From assembly GCA_017613335.1 (NCBI GenBank), contig JAGAEB010000142.1, positions 1-6,485 of the forward strand: DNA of 6,485 bases. The letters run 5' to 3'. A program made the position numbers and the translations under genes. This document shows, piece after piece, positions 1-5,538 of this stretch. Source of the stretch: Methanosarcinaceae archaeon (GTDB lineage Archaea; Halobacteriota; Methanosarcinia; Methanosarcinales; Methanosarcinaceae). Below the pieces are notes generated by a model. The model saw nothing but the letters and a program-made list of their open reading frames with translations. It made no database searches and was not told where the DNA came from. Numbering within the stretch: the stretch's first letter is position 1; each line of letters starts with the position of its first letter.

Positions 1-161
1 AGTAAGACCAAGCAACGACTTTAAGTAAGACCAAGCAACGACTTTAAGTAAGACCAAGCAACGACTTTAAGTAAGACCAAGCAACGACTTTAAGTAAGAC
101 CAAGCAACGACTTTAAGTAAGACTAAGCAACGACTTTAAGTAAGACTAAGCAACGACTTTA
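1..161. repeat. Tandem array, 23-bp period, 7 units
   Basis: Seven head-to-tail 23-bp units begin at 1, 24, 47, 70, 93, 116 and 139. Each unit combines a 10-bp block (AAGTAAGACC) with a 13-bp block (AAGCAACGACTTT). The first five units are identical; units 6 and 7 carry a C-to-T change giving AAGTAAGACT. There are no spacers, so this is not CRISPR, and neither 23 nor 13 is a multiple of 3, so it is not a coding repeat. The window opens inside the array, so the true copy number is unknown. It is AT-rich compared with the genes around it. Confidence 0.95.
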
Positions 162-290
162 AGCAACGACTTTAAGTAACGACTTTAAGTAACGACTTTA
201 AGCAACGACTTTAAGTAACGACTTTAAGCAACGACTTTAAGAAACGACTTTAAGCAACGACTTTAAGCAACAACTTTAAGCAACGACATA
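162..290. repeat. Tandem array, 13-bp period, about 10 units
   Basis: This continues the 23-bp array but keeps only its 13-bp block. Units start at 162, 175, 188, 201, 214, 227, 240, 253, 266 and 279. Base 4 of the block varies (AAGCAACG, AAGTAACG, AAGAAACG), one unit has CAAC for CGAC, and the last unit decays into ACATATG. The shorter 10-bp block is lost throughout, and the units nearest the gene are the most diverged, as expected for the older edge of an array. It ends about 40 bp before the ModE-like gene. Confidence 0.93.
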
Positions 291-302
291 TGATCCCGAC
301 TG

Positions 303-326
303 ATGACTGCTGTCATGAGTGATGAC
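303..326 (+). promoter_or_regulatory. Overlapping dyads at the start of the ModE-like gene
   Basis: ATGAC (303-307), GTCAT (312-316) and ATGAC (322-326) form two mutually exclusive hairpins or dyads with spacers TGCT and GAGTG. The second covers the possible Shine-Dalgarno GTGAT (319-323), which sits 4 nt before ATG 328. The arrangement could be an operator for autoregulation or an mRNA switch at the start codon. Five-base arms can arise by chance, so this is only suggestive. Confidence 0.3.
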
Positions 327-327
327 T

Positions 328-663
328 ATGATCTGTGATTGTAAAATTTATATATGCAACGATAAAAAAGAAAAATTCCTCGGAAAAGGCCCGATCATGC
401 TCCTGCGGAAAGTTGATCAGTGCGGATCTTTAAACCGTGCGGCAGGCGAAATGGATCTTTCCTACAGAAAAGCTCTTAAAATGATCAAAGGCGCCGAAGA
501 AGGACTCGGTTTTACGCTGATCACAAGAACGATCGGCGGAGAAAACGGCGGCGGCAGCCAACTGACGCCGGAAGCCTACGAACTGATCGCAAAATACGAC
601 ATTCTGGAACAAAGGATTCATTCCTCTGCAGAACAGATCTTCAGAGAAATCTTTGAAACCTGA
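328..663 (+). CDS. ModE-like winged-helix DNA-binding protein (LysR-type HTH)
   Basis: A protein of 111 aa from ATG 328. It resembles the N-terminal DNA-binding domain of ModE: a beta-strand start (KIYICNDK), a FLGKGPIMLLRKVDQCGSL segment, then the helix-turn-helix stretch LNRAAGEMDLSYRKALKMI and a wing with a glycine-rich loop (IGGENGGG). No molybdate-binding TOBE domain follows, so any effector sensing must be separate; single-domain ModE-like proteins are common in archaea. ATG 328 is preferred because GTGAT at 319-323 can pair with the archaeal 16S rRNA end; GTG 319 and ATG 322 are in-frame alternatives. It runs convergently into the cofactor-type fusion gene and overlaps its predicted tail, which supports a molybdenum or tungsten role by context only. 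The target is unknown. Confidence 0.8.
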   Translation: MICDCKIYICNDKKEKFLGKGPIMLLRKVDQCGSLNRAAGEMDLSYRKALKMIKGAEEGLGFTLITRTIGGENGGGSQLTPEAYELIAKYDILEQRIHSSAEQIFREIFET

Positions 664-1938
664 AAGCCGGATCATCAGATGCCCGTTTCGTGATCGCATA
701 TTCTGCTCTTCGTGGATTTTTTCCAGATCTTCCCGGTAATCGATATCTGTCAGTTCAGATCCGTCCTGTGCTTCTGACAGAATGACGGGAACGTCCGAAC
801 GCCTGATAAGATCTTTTCCGGATTCGCCCGGAGCAAGCTTTCTGAGGACCGGGAACAGTTTCCCCGGGAATATGACAGGATTTCCGCGTTTTCCGGAAAA
901 ACCCAGAGCATGGATCTTTTCCGGATCTTTTCTGAAATTATCACAAAGGGCTCTGATGCTTTCAGTTTTGAGAAGGGGCTGATCCCCGACAAGAAACATA
1001 CATCCTGCGCTGTTTTCAGGTGTATTTTCCAGGCCTTTCCGGATCGTCACAGCTGTATCATTTCCGGGATCGTCGTTCATGACCGGATCAAAACCGCAGC
1101 TGCGGGCAAGAGTCAGGATCTTTTCATCACCCGAAACAACAGATACACGACTGAACAGCCCATCTGGAATCTTTCTGAAAAGGATTTCGATCATCGGAAT
1201 GCCGTCGATCGGTTCCAGCAGCTTTTTTCCTTTGAAGCGGACAGAACGGCCGGACGCCATGATCACGGCAGAAACAGGGATCATTTCTTCCTGATCCTCT
1301 TTAAACAGTTTCACGTCTCCTGCCTCTTTTTCTTCAGGCAGTTTGTTTCCGTCCGGTTTTTCTGAAAAAATCTTCATGATCGTTTCCGGAATACTGTCGC
1401 GGTTTTCAGGCGTGACCGTCAGGATCCTGACGTTTCTGCGGCCGGTTATTTCTTTCGTCCATCCGGGAAATCCCTGGCGGATCACGCCGATGACAGGGAC
1501 ATTTCCGTCAAGAATATCAAAAACGTTTTTTCTGAAGATCGCGGCATCTTTTTCAAGGAAACCAAGTTCATCCATCAGGATGAGACTGCATTTTTCCGGA
1601 TCCCTGAACACGGATTGGCTGAAACTGTCGAATGCTTCCGGCTTTCCTGTCATTTTGTCATCGTGCAATTCGGCAACGATCTTTTTTTCGGAACCCGATA
1701 AAAAAAAGTCCGGATCATACGGATCATTCAGGGAATCCGGACAGCGGCAATCCGGATCAAGCCTGACCATATAAAGCGTCCTTCCTGAAGCACCCGGTCC
1801 GAAAACAGTCCTGAAACCGCCGATCACGGGATCATCACGACCGGCAGTTCTTTCCTGTTTCCTGAATCTTTCAAGAAATAAAGAAATCGCCGTACTTTTT
1901 CCGATCTGACGCTCTCCGGTCAGAAATATGCAGATCAT
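430..1938 (-). CDS. THEP1-like NTPase fused to MobA/MocA-like nucleotidyltransferase
   Basis: A two-domain protein, 502 aa as read. Residues 1-190 resemble the NTPase_1/THEP1 family: Walker A GERQIGKST (8-16) and Walker B LILMDELG (119-126). A charged linker (about 193-219) follows. Residues 220-408 resemble the NTP_transf_3 (MobA/MocA) family: loop AVIMASGRSVRFKGKKLLEP (224-243), metal-site VGDQPLL (317-323), RGNPVIF (351-357) and a final TDIDYREDLEKI (397-408). Such transferases attach GMP or CMP to molybdopterin; which nucleotide is used here cannot be read. ATG 1938 has GGAGG 7 nt upstream. The family normally ends near residue 410, at about position 705; the remaining 90 or so residues look unlike a domain, and codons 426-502 are antisense to the ModE-like gene. 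The stop was probably lost by substitution or frameshift. The domain calls are strong; the C-terminus is doubtful. Confidence 0.85.
   Translation of the reverse strand: MICIFLTGERQIGKSTAISLFLERFRKQERTAGRDDPVIGGFRTVFGPGASGRTLYMVRLDPDCRCPDSLNDPYDPDFFLSGSEKKIVAELHDDKMTGKPEAFDSFSQSVFRDPEKCSLILMDELGFLEKDAAIFRKNVFDILDGNVPVIGVIRQGFPGWTKEITGRRNVRILTVTPENRDSIPETIMKIFSEKPDGNKLPEEKEAGDVKLFKEDQEEMIPVSAVIMASGRSVRFKGKKLLEPIDGIPMIEILFRKIPDGLFSRVSVVSGDEKILTLARSCGFDPVMNDDPGNDTAVTIRKGLENTPENSAGCMFLVGDQPLLKTESIRALCDNFRKDPEKIHALGFSGKRGNPVIFPGKLFPVLRKLAPGESGKDLIRRSDVPVILSEAQDGSELTDIDYREDLEKIHEEQNMRSRNGHLMIRLSGFKDFSEDLFCRGMNPLFQNVVFCDQFVGFRRQLAAAAVFSADRSCDQRKTESFFGAFDHFKSFSVGKIHFACRTV
717..722 (+). terminator. Possible T6 terminator of the ModE-like gene
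   Basis: A run of six T lies 54 nt after the ModE-like stop codon. Archaeal RNA polymerase can terminate at T-runs without a hairpin. It lies inside the opposite-strand fusion gene and is also the homopolymer most likely to hide an indel there. Weak evidence. Confidence 0.25.
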
Positions 1939-1977
1939 CCGTTCTCCTCCGTTTTATACACAATACAGCAATGAATC

Positions 1978-1986
1978 AATAAAAGA
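1978..1986 (-). promoter_or_regulatory. Possible TATA box of the NTPase/nucleotidyltransferase gene
   Basis: Read on the minus strand this is CTTTTATTG, about 45 bp before ATG 1938. A start about 25 nt downstream would give a leader of roughly 20 nt carrying the GGAGG ribosome site. A second TATAAA-like stretch lies only about 15 nt before the ATG, too close to serve as the TATA box for a start upstream of it. Confidence 0.35.
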
Positions 1987-2002
1987 CTGAAAAAAAGTGA
2001 AT

Positions 2003-2071
2003 CCCGGTCATCAGATCTTTCCGGGTATGATCCGGATCCGTAAATGCGATCGGACTTTTACGGATTTCCGG
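2003..2071. promoter_or_regulatory. Two adjacent dyads between the fusion gene and the DUF2150-like gene
   Basis: The first dyad is CCCGG (2003-2007) with CCGGG (2021-2025). The second, stronger one pairs ATCCGTAAA (2036-2044) with TTTACGGAT (2057-2065) around a 12-nt loop, and CCGG at 2032-2035 with CCGG at 2068-2071 can extend it past a 2-nt bulge. They lie upstream of the fusion gene's likely promoter and just past the poly-T terminator of the DUF2150-like gene. They could be operator sites for the fusion gene or a structure in the 3' region of the upstream transcript. Confidence 0.45.
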
Positions 2072-2093
2072 ATGCGTTTATAATTTTGACAAC

Positions 2094-2114
2094 GGAAAAA
2101 GAAAAAAGGAAAAG
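2094..2114 (-). terminator. Poly-T terminator of the DUF2150-like gene
   Basis: On the minus strand, about 20 nt after the stop codon, the sequence is CTTTTCCTTTTTTCTTTTTCC. Three clustered T-runs without a required hairpin are the typical archaeal intrinsic terminator. Confidence 0.6.
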
Positions 2115-2135
2115 CCGGGACGGACAGACTGATGA

Positions 2136-2831
2136 TCAGTCCGATCCGTCGTCATCTTCATCGAAGTTCTTGTAGCTGTCGGATCCGACCATTGCGGCGA
2201 CAATGGAGTCGATCCCGTCGAGCCAGACGGCAACGGCGGTATCCTGTCTTTCTTCGGGGATTCCGGCAAGGATGTCTTCATCGATGACCTGGCCGGCGAT
2301 CACGCCTGCGCCGGCAACGGCGATGATGCCGAAAGCCAGATCGAGGTCGCCGTCTTCTTCTGCTTCGAATGCTTCTTCGATGAGTTCCCTGAAATCCATG
2401 TTTTCTTCATAATCGTGATTGAAATAAACTTCAAAGGCGGCAAGGGAACAGGACAGGGAATCCTGCACGGAACAGATCATGAAATCTGCATAATCGGAAA
2501 TCTCTTCGACCGGTGCCAGAACGATGTCACGGATCTTATTGAAGATCTCAAGAGCTTTTTCCCGGCTGACAGCTTCTTTGTCGAAACGGGCAACGATCTT
2601 GAGACAGGCCAGGATCACGTCATCTTCCATGTTGACAATGACGGCAGCGACCGGATCGTCTTCTTCATTTCCGCCGGCGTCCCGGGCAGGATCGATCTCC
2701 CGGATCTGCCCGATCCAGTTGTCCCAGCGGGCCTGTGAATAAAATTCGTATTCCGTCGTTCTCTTCTGAGCTGCTGCCTTCGCCTGTTCCGCTCTTTCAG
2801 CCAGCAATTGCTTCTTTGTCTTTCTGGGCAT
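2136..2831 (-). CDS. DUF2150-like archaeal protein of unknown function
   Basis: A protein of 231 aa. The core (about residues 28-215) matches what I recall of DUF2150, an uncharacterised family of methanogens and related euryarchaea: EFYSQARWDNWIGQI near residues 29-43, VNMEDDVILACLKIV (66-80), SVQDSLSCSLAAFEVYF (121-137) and AVWLDGIDSIVAAM (201-214). The family call comes from memory of these patterns, not a search. Ahead of the core is a basic, Lys/Ala-rich stretch (residues 1-27), probably helical, and the protein ends in an acidic tail (DEDDDGSD). There is no signal peptide or convincing membrane helix, so it is probably cytosolic. ATG 2831 has AAAGGA upstream with about 9 nt spacing. It lies downstream of UPF0179 on the same strand but has its own TATA element and poly-T terminator, so it is probably transcribed alone. 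Confidence 0.8.
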   Translation of the reverse strand: MPRKTKKQLLAERAEQAKAAAQKRTTEYEFYSQARWDNWIGQIREIDPARDAGGNEEDDPVAAVIVNMEDDVILACLKIVARFDKEAVSREKALEIFNKIRDIVLAPVEEISDYADFMICSVQDSLSCSLAAFEVYFNHDYEENMDFRELIEEAFEAEEDGDLDLAFGIIAVAGAGVIAGQVIDEDILAGIPEERQDTAVAVWLDGIDSIVAAMVGSDSYKNFDEDDDGSD

Positions 2832-2958
2832 ACTGATGATTCCTTTGGCTTTTTCCTTATTTTTCTGTTTTTTTCGTTTTCCCGTTATGTTCCGGATTTT
2901 TCTGAGATATCCGCCTGATGCGTATTCTCATTTCATGTTTCTCGTTACAATTTCTTTA

Positions 2959-2970
2959 TTTTTTATAAAC
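2959..2970 (-). promoter_or_regulatory. TATA box, probably of the DUF2150-like gene
   Basis: The minus strand reads GTTTATAAAAAA, close to the archaeal TATA consensus. Transcription starting about 25 nt downstream would give an A-rich leader of roughly 105-110 nt before ATG 2831. The only downstream gene on that strand is the DUF2150-like gene. No gene on the plus strand could use it. Confidence 0.5.
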
Positions 2971-2996
2971 ATTCCGACAGTGCCGGATTTTTTCCG

Positions 2997-3019
2997 CCCG
3001 GAGGAGGCCGTTTTCCGGG
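2997..3019 (-). other. Hairpin 30 nt after the UPF0179 stop
   Basis: CCCGGA (2997-3002) and TCCGGG (3014-3019) are complementary across an 11-nt loop. No T-run follows on the minus strand, so it is not a standard terminator. It may stabilise or mark the 3' end of the egsA-UPF0179 transcript. Confidence 0.35.
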
Positions 3020-3048
3020 GCTGTTTTTCCGGAAATTCCCGGTCACCG

Positions 3049-3492
3049 TCAAAGGACGACAAGCGACACGATCCGGTAAGAACGGTTTCCGGCTTTGATG
3101 GTGTCTCCGATATCGACGATCCGGCATCTGTCGCCTTTCACAAGGCCTTCCGGCGCCAGATATTTCTCGTCCTCTTCAGAAACGGGCGCGGCGACCGGTT
3201 CATAAACGACAGTCGATCCTGCCACAGCTTTTTTCGGATCGACGAGCGCTTTGATCGGCGCCGGTGTCACATGGACGGCCAGAACGCCGCCGTCATGGAG
3301 CGCGCATTCCATCAGATGACCTTCGCGGACGCTTTCGATCCTGTATTTTCTTCCCGGCTCCAGGTTCAGACAGGTTCCTCTGAATCTGCATTTTCTGCAT
3401 TCCGGCATTTCGCCGACAAAAAAGAATTCTTCGCCCGGTTTTGCAAAACGTTCGCCGGCCACGGTTATTTTCTGAACTTGTTCTTCTTTCAT
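3049..3492 (-). CDS. UPF0179 family protein
   Basis: A protein of 147 aa, the usual length for UPF0179, a conserved archaeal family of unknown function. Recognised features are the opening ITVAGERFAKPGEEFFFVGE, a cysteine cluster C32-X2-C35-X5-C41, then EPGRKYRIESVREG (45-58), C63-X2-H66 in MECALHDGG, and VDPKKAVAGS. The four cysteines and the histidine suggest a bound metal or Fe-S cluster, which is inference. There is no signal or membrane segment. ATG 3492 has a modest GGGA site upstream. The gene follows egsA on the same strand with a 54-bp gap that lacks a clear promoter or T-run, so the two are probably co-transcribed. That does not by itself imply a role in lipid synthesis. Confidence 0.88.
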   Translation of the reverse strand: MKEEQVQKITVAGERFAKPGEEFFFVGEMPECRKCRFRGTCLNLEPGRKYRIESVREGHLMECALHDGGVLAVHVTPAPIKALVDPKKAVAGSTVVYEPVAAPVSEEDEKYLAPEGLVKGDRCRIVDIGDTIKAGNRSYRIVSLVVL

Positions 3493-3546
3493 GTTGTCCC
3501 TTCTTTCTGTTGTTTTTCTGCAGCTTTGACTGTTAAGACTGATTGT

Positions 3547-4662
3547 TCAAGGAATGACTTTTGTGATCTTCGCCATCTTTTCGGCGGCCGGTCTTGTCAG
3601 TCCTTTTCCGAGGATCGTATATCTCTCGGGTCTGATCCCGGGCGCTGCCAAAAGCGCTTCGACGATGTCTTCATCGGGGATTCCCATTTCTTCGGCCGAT
3701 GTCGGGATTCCGAGGCGGATCATCGTCTCTCTGAGAAGATTCCAGTCACCGCCGTGGAGATACATCATCATGATCGAGCCGACGGCGCACTGAACGCCGT
3801 GGAGGGCCGGTCTTTGGGTAATGTGATCAAGAGCATGGCTGAACATATGTTCGGCACCGGAAGCAGGTCTGGATGAGCCTGCGAAACTCATCGCCATGCC
3901 GCTCGTCACGAGCGCCTGAATGACGAGACGGGCCGCTTCGGGGGAAACGCCCATGCCGACGATCTCCTCCGACGGATGGATCAGGTCGGCCGATTCCGTG
4001 ATCAGTTCCGCGCTCATGAGCGCCATGGACGATGAAACGGCGCTGAATGGTTCATTCAGGAGCCTCGACGCGAGTTCCCAGTCGAGAACGGATGTATAAT
4101 TGGAAATGACATCGCCGCATCCGGCGGCGAGCAGTCTGTACGGCGCTTTTGAGATGATCGTCGTATCCGCGATCACGGCCATCGGCGACTGGGCGTCGAC
4201 TGATTTCGATTCTCCGTCTGAATGAATCGACGCTCTTGACGAGACGATACCGTCATGGGAGGCCGCCGTGGGAATACTCAGGAACGGGATCCCGAGTTTT
4301 TTCGACGACAGTTTCGCCAGATCGATGGAACGGCCGCTTCCGACACCCAGAAGACAGCACGGATCCGTTCCGGACACCTCATCGAGAATGGCACTGACTT
4401 CTTCCGGTGTTGCTTTTTCGGAAATGTATGTTCCGCATTTCCCGATGCATCCGGATTCCGCTTCCGTCATTTCCCGGATGCGTTCGCCTGCGACGATATT
4501 CGTCTGCCTGCCGGTGATGATGTATGTGTTTCCGGAAAGCTTGAGTTTTTTCAGGACATCCGGCACCTTTTCGAGGGCATTTTCACCGACGACGATCTCG
4601 CGCGGCATCTCGATCATGCGGGCTTCCCTGTCAGATTCTCTTTTTCCCGGGAAAGCATCCAT
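3547..4662 (-). CDS. egsA: sn-glycerol-1-phosphate dehydrogenase
   Basis: A protein of 371 aa. This cytosolic NAD(P)H enzyme reduces dihydroxyacetone phosphate to sn-glycerol-1-phosphate, the backbone of archaeal ether lipids. It belongs to the iron/zinc alcohol dehydrogenase-like fold with an N-terminal nucleotide-binding domain: the loop GVGSGRSIDLAK (106-117) and the substrate region SIPTAASHDGIVSSRAS (129-145) are diagnostic. The three expected Zn2+ ligands are present: D184 (GCGDVISN), H272 (SGAEHMFSH) and H288 (ALHG). Nothing appears broken. The start is uncertain: ATG 4662 gives the listed form, but ATG 4617 (residue 16, just before the conserved MPREIVVG) has an AGGGA site about 7 nt upstream, and the residues before it look unconserved. 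UPF0179 follows 54 bp downstream; the parvulin gene is divergent. Confidence 0.96.
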   Translation of the reverse strand: MDAFPGKRESDREARMIEMPREIVVGENALEKVPDVLKKLKLSGNTYIITGRQTNIVAGERIREMTEAESGCIGKCGTYISEKATPEEVSAILDEVSGTDPCCLLGVGSGRSIDLAKLSSKKLGIPFLSIPTAASHDGIVSSRASIHSDGESKSVDAQSPMAVIADTTIISKAPYRLLAAGCGDVISNYTSVLDWELASRLLNEPFSAVSSSMALMSAELITESADLIHPSEEIVGMGVSPEAARLVIQALVTSGMAMSFAGSSRPASGAEHMFSHALDHITQRPALHGVQCAVGSIMMMYLHGGDWNLLRETMIRLGIPTSAEEMGIPDEDIVEALLAAPGIRPERYTILGKGLTRPAAEKMAKITKVIP

Positions 4663-4737
4663 CCTGTAAATATCCCTGTGAGCATCTTTTTCTTCCGTCC
4701 TACTCCCTCCGTCGGGTGAATCAGCAGCCGCTGTCCG

Positions 4738-4778
4738 AATAAAGCAACAAAATGTTTTTTTGTTTAATATATTTTGTT
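4738..4778 (-). promoter_or_regulatory. egsA promoter region with an 8-bp inverted repeat
   Basis: This AT-rich patch lies in the egsA/parvulin intergenic region. AACAAAAT (4746-4753) and ATTTTGTT (4771-4778) are perfect inverted repeats flanking a T-run and the TATA-like AATATATT. On the minus strand two TATA candidates serve egsA: AATATATT near 4771 and CTTTATTC near 4741. The second gives a leader of about 50 nt to ATG 4662 or 100 nt to ATG 4617. The inverted repeat could be an operator for a dimeric regulator, or chance in AT-rich DNA. Confidence 0.45.
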
Positions 4779-4855
4779 TCAGAGCGCATCACCGCTGCGC
4801 CGAAAAGTCGGCCGACCGGAAAATTCAGCTTCCGATCCCGCGCATTTTCTGAAAT

Positions 4856-4864
4856 CTTTTTAAA
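4856..4864 (+). promoter_or_regulatory. TATA box of the parvulin gene
   Basis: CTTTTTAAAC, preceded by an A-rich BRE-like GAAAT, is centred about 27 bp before ATG 4887. Archaeal transcription starts about 25-27 bp after the TATA centre, so the mRNA should begin at or next to the start codon. No Shine-Dalgarno sequence lies before the ATG, which fits a leaderless message. Confidence 0.5.
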
Positions 4865-4886
4865 CGGATTTTCCCTTTTCTCCTCC

Positions 4887-5216
4887 ATGGTCAGACAGGT
4901 TCACGCCGCACACATTCTCGTCAGTTCCGAAAAAGATGCCGAAAACATCATGAACAGGATCTCCAAAGGCGAAGATTTCAAAGTCCTCGCAAAACGTTTC
5001 TCAAAATGTCCGTCAAAATCAAAAGGCGGAGACCTCGGTTGGTTCGGAAAGGGACAGATGGTCCCTGAATTCGAATATGCTGCTTTCTCCGTGCCGCCGG
5101 GATCGGTCGTCGGCCCGGTTCAGACGGAATTCGGCTATCACATCATTTTCGTCATGGAACAGAAGCGATCGTTCCGGATCATTGAGGATCATCAGGTGAT
5201 CGTCCCGGATCATTGA
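4887..5216 (+). CDS. Parvulin-type peptidyl-prolyl cis-trans isomerase (PpiC family)
   Basis: A protein of 109 aa as read. It is a single cytosolic parvulin domain that speeds cis-trans isomerisation of proline bonds during folding. Family residues are all visible: H8 in AAHILV, C41 in SKCPSKSKGGDLGWFGKG, M58 and F62 in GQMVPEFEYAAF, and H85 in FGYHIIFV. The frame is open upstream to 4752, but the family begins at MVRQVHAAHIL, so ATG 4887 is chosen; there is no ribosome site and a TATA box sits at leaderless distance. The normal domain ends at about residue 93 (VMEQK). From codon 94 (position 5166) the sequence is the 31-bp tandem array, adding 16 foreign residues before a TGA inside the repeat. 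Activity is probably kept because the fold is complete before the tail. Confidence 0.93.
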   Translation: MVRQVHAAHILVSSEKDAENIMNRISKGEDFKVLAKRFSKCPSKSKGGDLGWFGKGQMVPEFEYAAFSVPPGSVVGPVQTEFGYHIIFVMEQKRSFRIIEDHQVIVPDH

Positions 5217-5366
5217 GGATCATCGGGCAATCGTCCCGGATCATTGAGGATCATCAGGCGATCGTCCCGGATCATTGAGGATCATCAGGCGATCGTCCCG
5301 GATCATTGAGGATCATCGGGCGATCATTCCTGATCATTGAGGATCATCGGATGACCATTCCGGATC
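5166..5366. repeat. 31-bp tandem array with helically phased GATC
   Basis: Seven CCGGATC-type anchors occur at exactly 31-bp intervals: 5174, 5205, 5236, 5267, 5298, 5329 (CCTGATC) and 5360. The unit splits into three related blocks, GATCATTGAG, GATCATCAGGC and GATCGTCCCG, so a GATC recurs every 10 or 11 bp. I count 18 GATC sites from 5167 to 5363; two expected sites are mutated (5229, 5353). Copies are near-identical in the middle and drift at the right end. There are no spacers, so it is not CRISPR. Since 31 is not a multiple of 3 and each unit carries TGA, it is not a protein repeat, though it supplies the parvulin's last 16 codons. Confidence 0.95.
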
Positions 5367-5396
5367 GTTCATATCTTTCCGGCCTTCCTGTCACTT

Positions 5397-5412
5397 TTGT
5401 TAATACTAACAA
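5397..5412. promoter_or_regulatory. TTGTTA-N4-TAACAA dyad
   Basis: A perfect 6-bp inverted repeat around ATAC. The size and symmetry suit a site for a dimeric winged-helix repressor. Related GTTAAC appears again at about 5488. It lies just past the 31-bp array and 420 bp before hdrC, so its target is unclear. Confidence 0.3.
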
Positions 5413-5529
5413 CATTCGCTTAACCGAACAGCCGTTCACCGGGATCGTGCCGATGTTGCCGGATTTTCAATATTTGAGCGATAATATGTTAACCCTTGTC
5501 AATGGTCACGGGCGGCTTTCTGAGATAGA

Positions 5530-5538
5530 TTTTATATA
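5530..5538 (+). promoter_or_regulatory. TATA element TTTTATATA
   Basis: This matches the methanogen TATA consensus very well. A start near 5560 would give an hdrC leader of about 270 nt or a separate small transcript beginning with the TGAAAAT/ATTTTCA hairpin (5564-5586). Nearer candidates for hdrC are AATATATA (5685-5692; leader about 117 nt) and TTTTATTC (5760-5767; leader about 43 nt). Sequence alone does not decide between them. Confidence 0.4.

Noticed and set aside
346..400. Internal promoter and ATG 397 start for the ModE-like gene
   Set aside because: TTTATATAT at about 346-354 is a good TATA match, but it encodes the first conserved strand (KIYIC) of the domain; starting at 397 would remove part of the fold.
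910..1365. Plus-strand frames opposite the fusion gene
   Set aside because: They are shadows of the well-supported minus-strand NTPase/nucleotidyltransferase gene.
2836..3876. A 346-codon open frame on the plus strand
   Set aside because: It is antisense to UPF0179 and the end of egsA, both clear family members; its composition (many Phe, Arg, Ser) is that of a shadow frame.
4752..4886. Longer parvulin starting at ATG 4752
   Set aside because: The extra 45 residues are unlike the family, which starts just before the AAHIL motif, and the TATA box at 4856-4864 lies inside this stretch.
5166..5366. CRISPR array
   Set aside because: The 31-bp units are directly contiguous, with no unique spacers, and no cas gene is nearby. 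The same applies to the arrays at 1-290 and 6384-6485.
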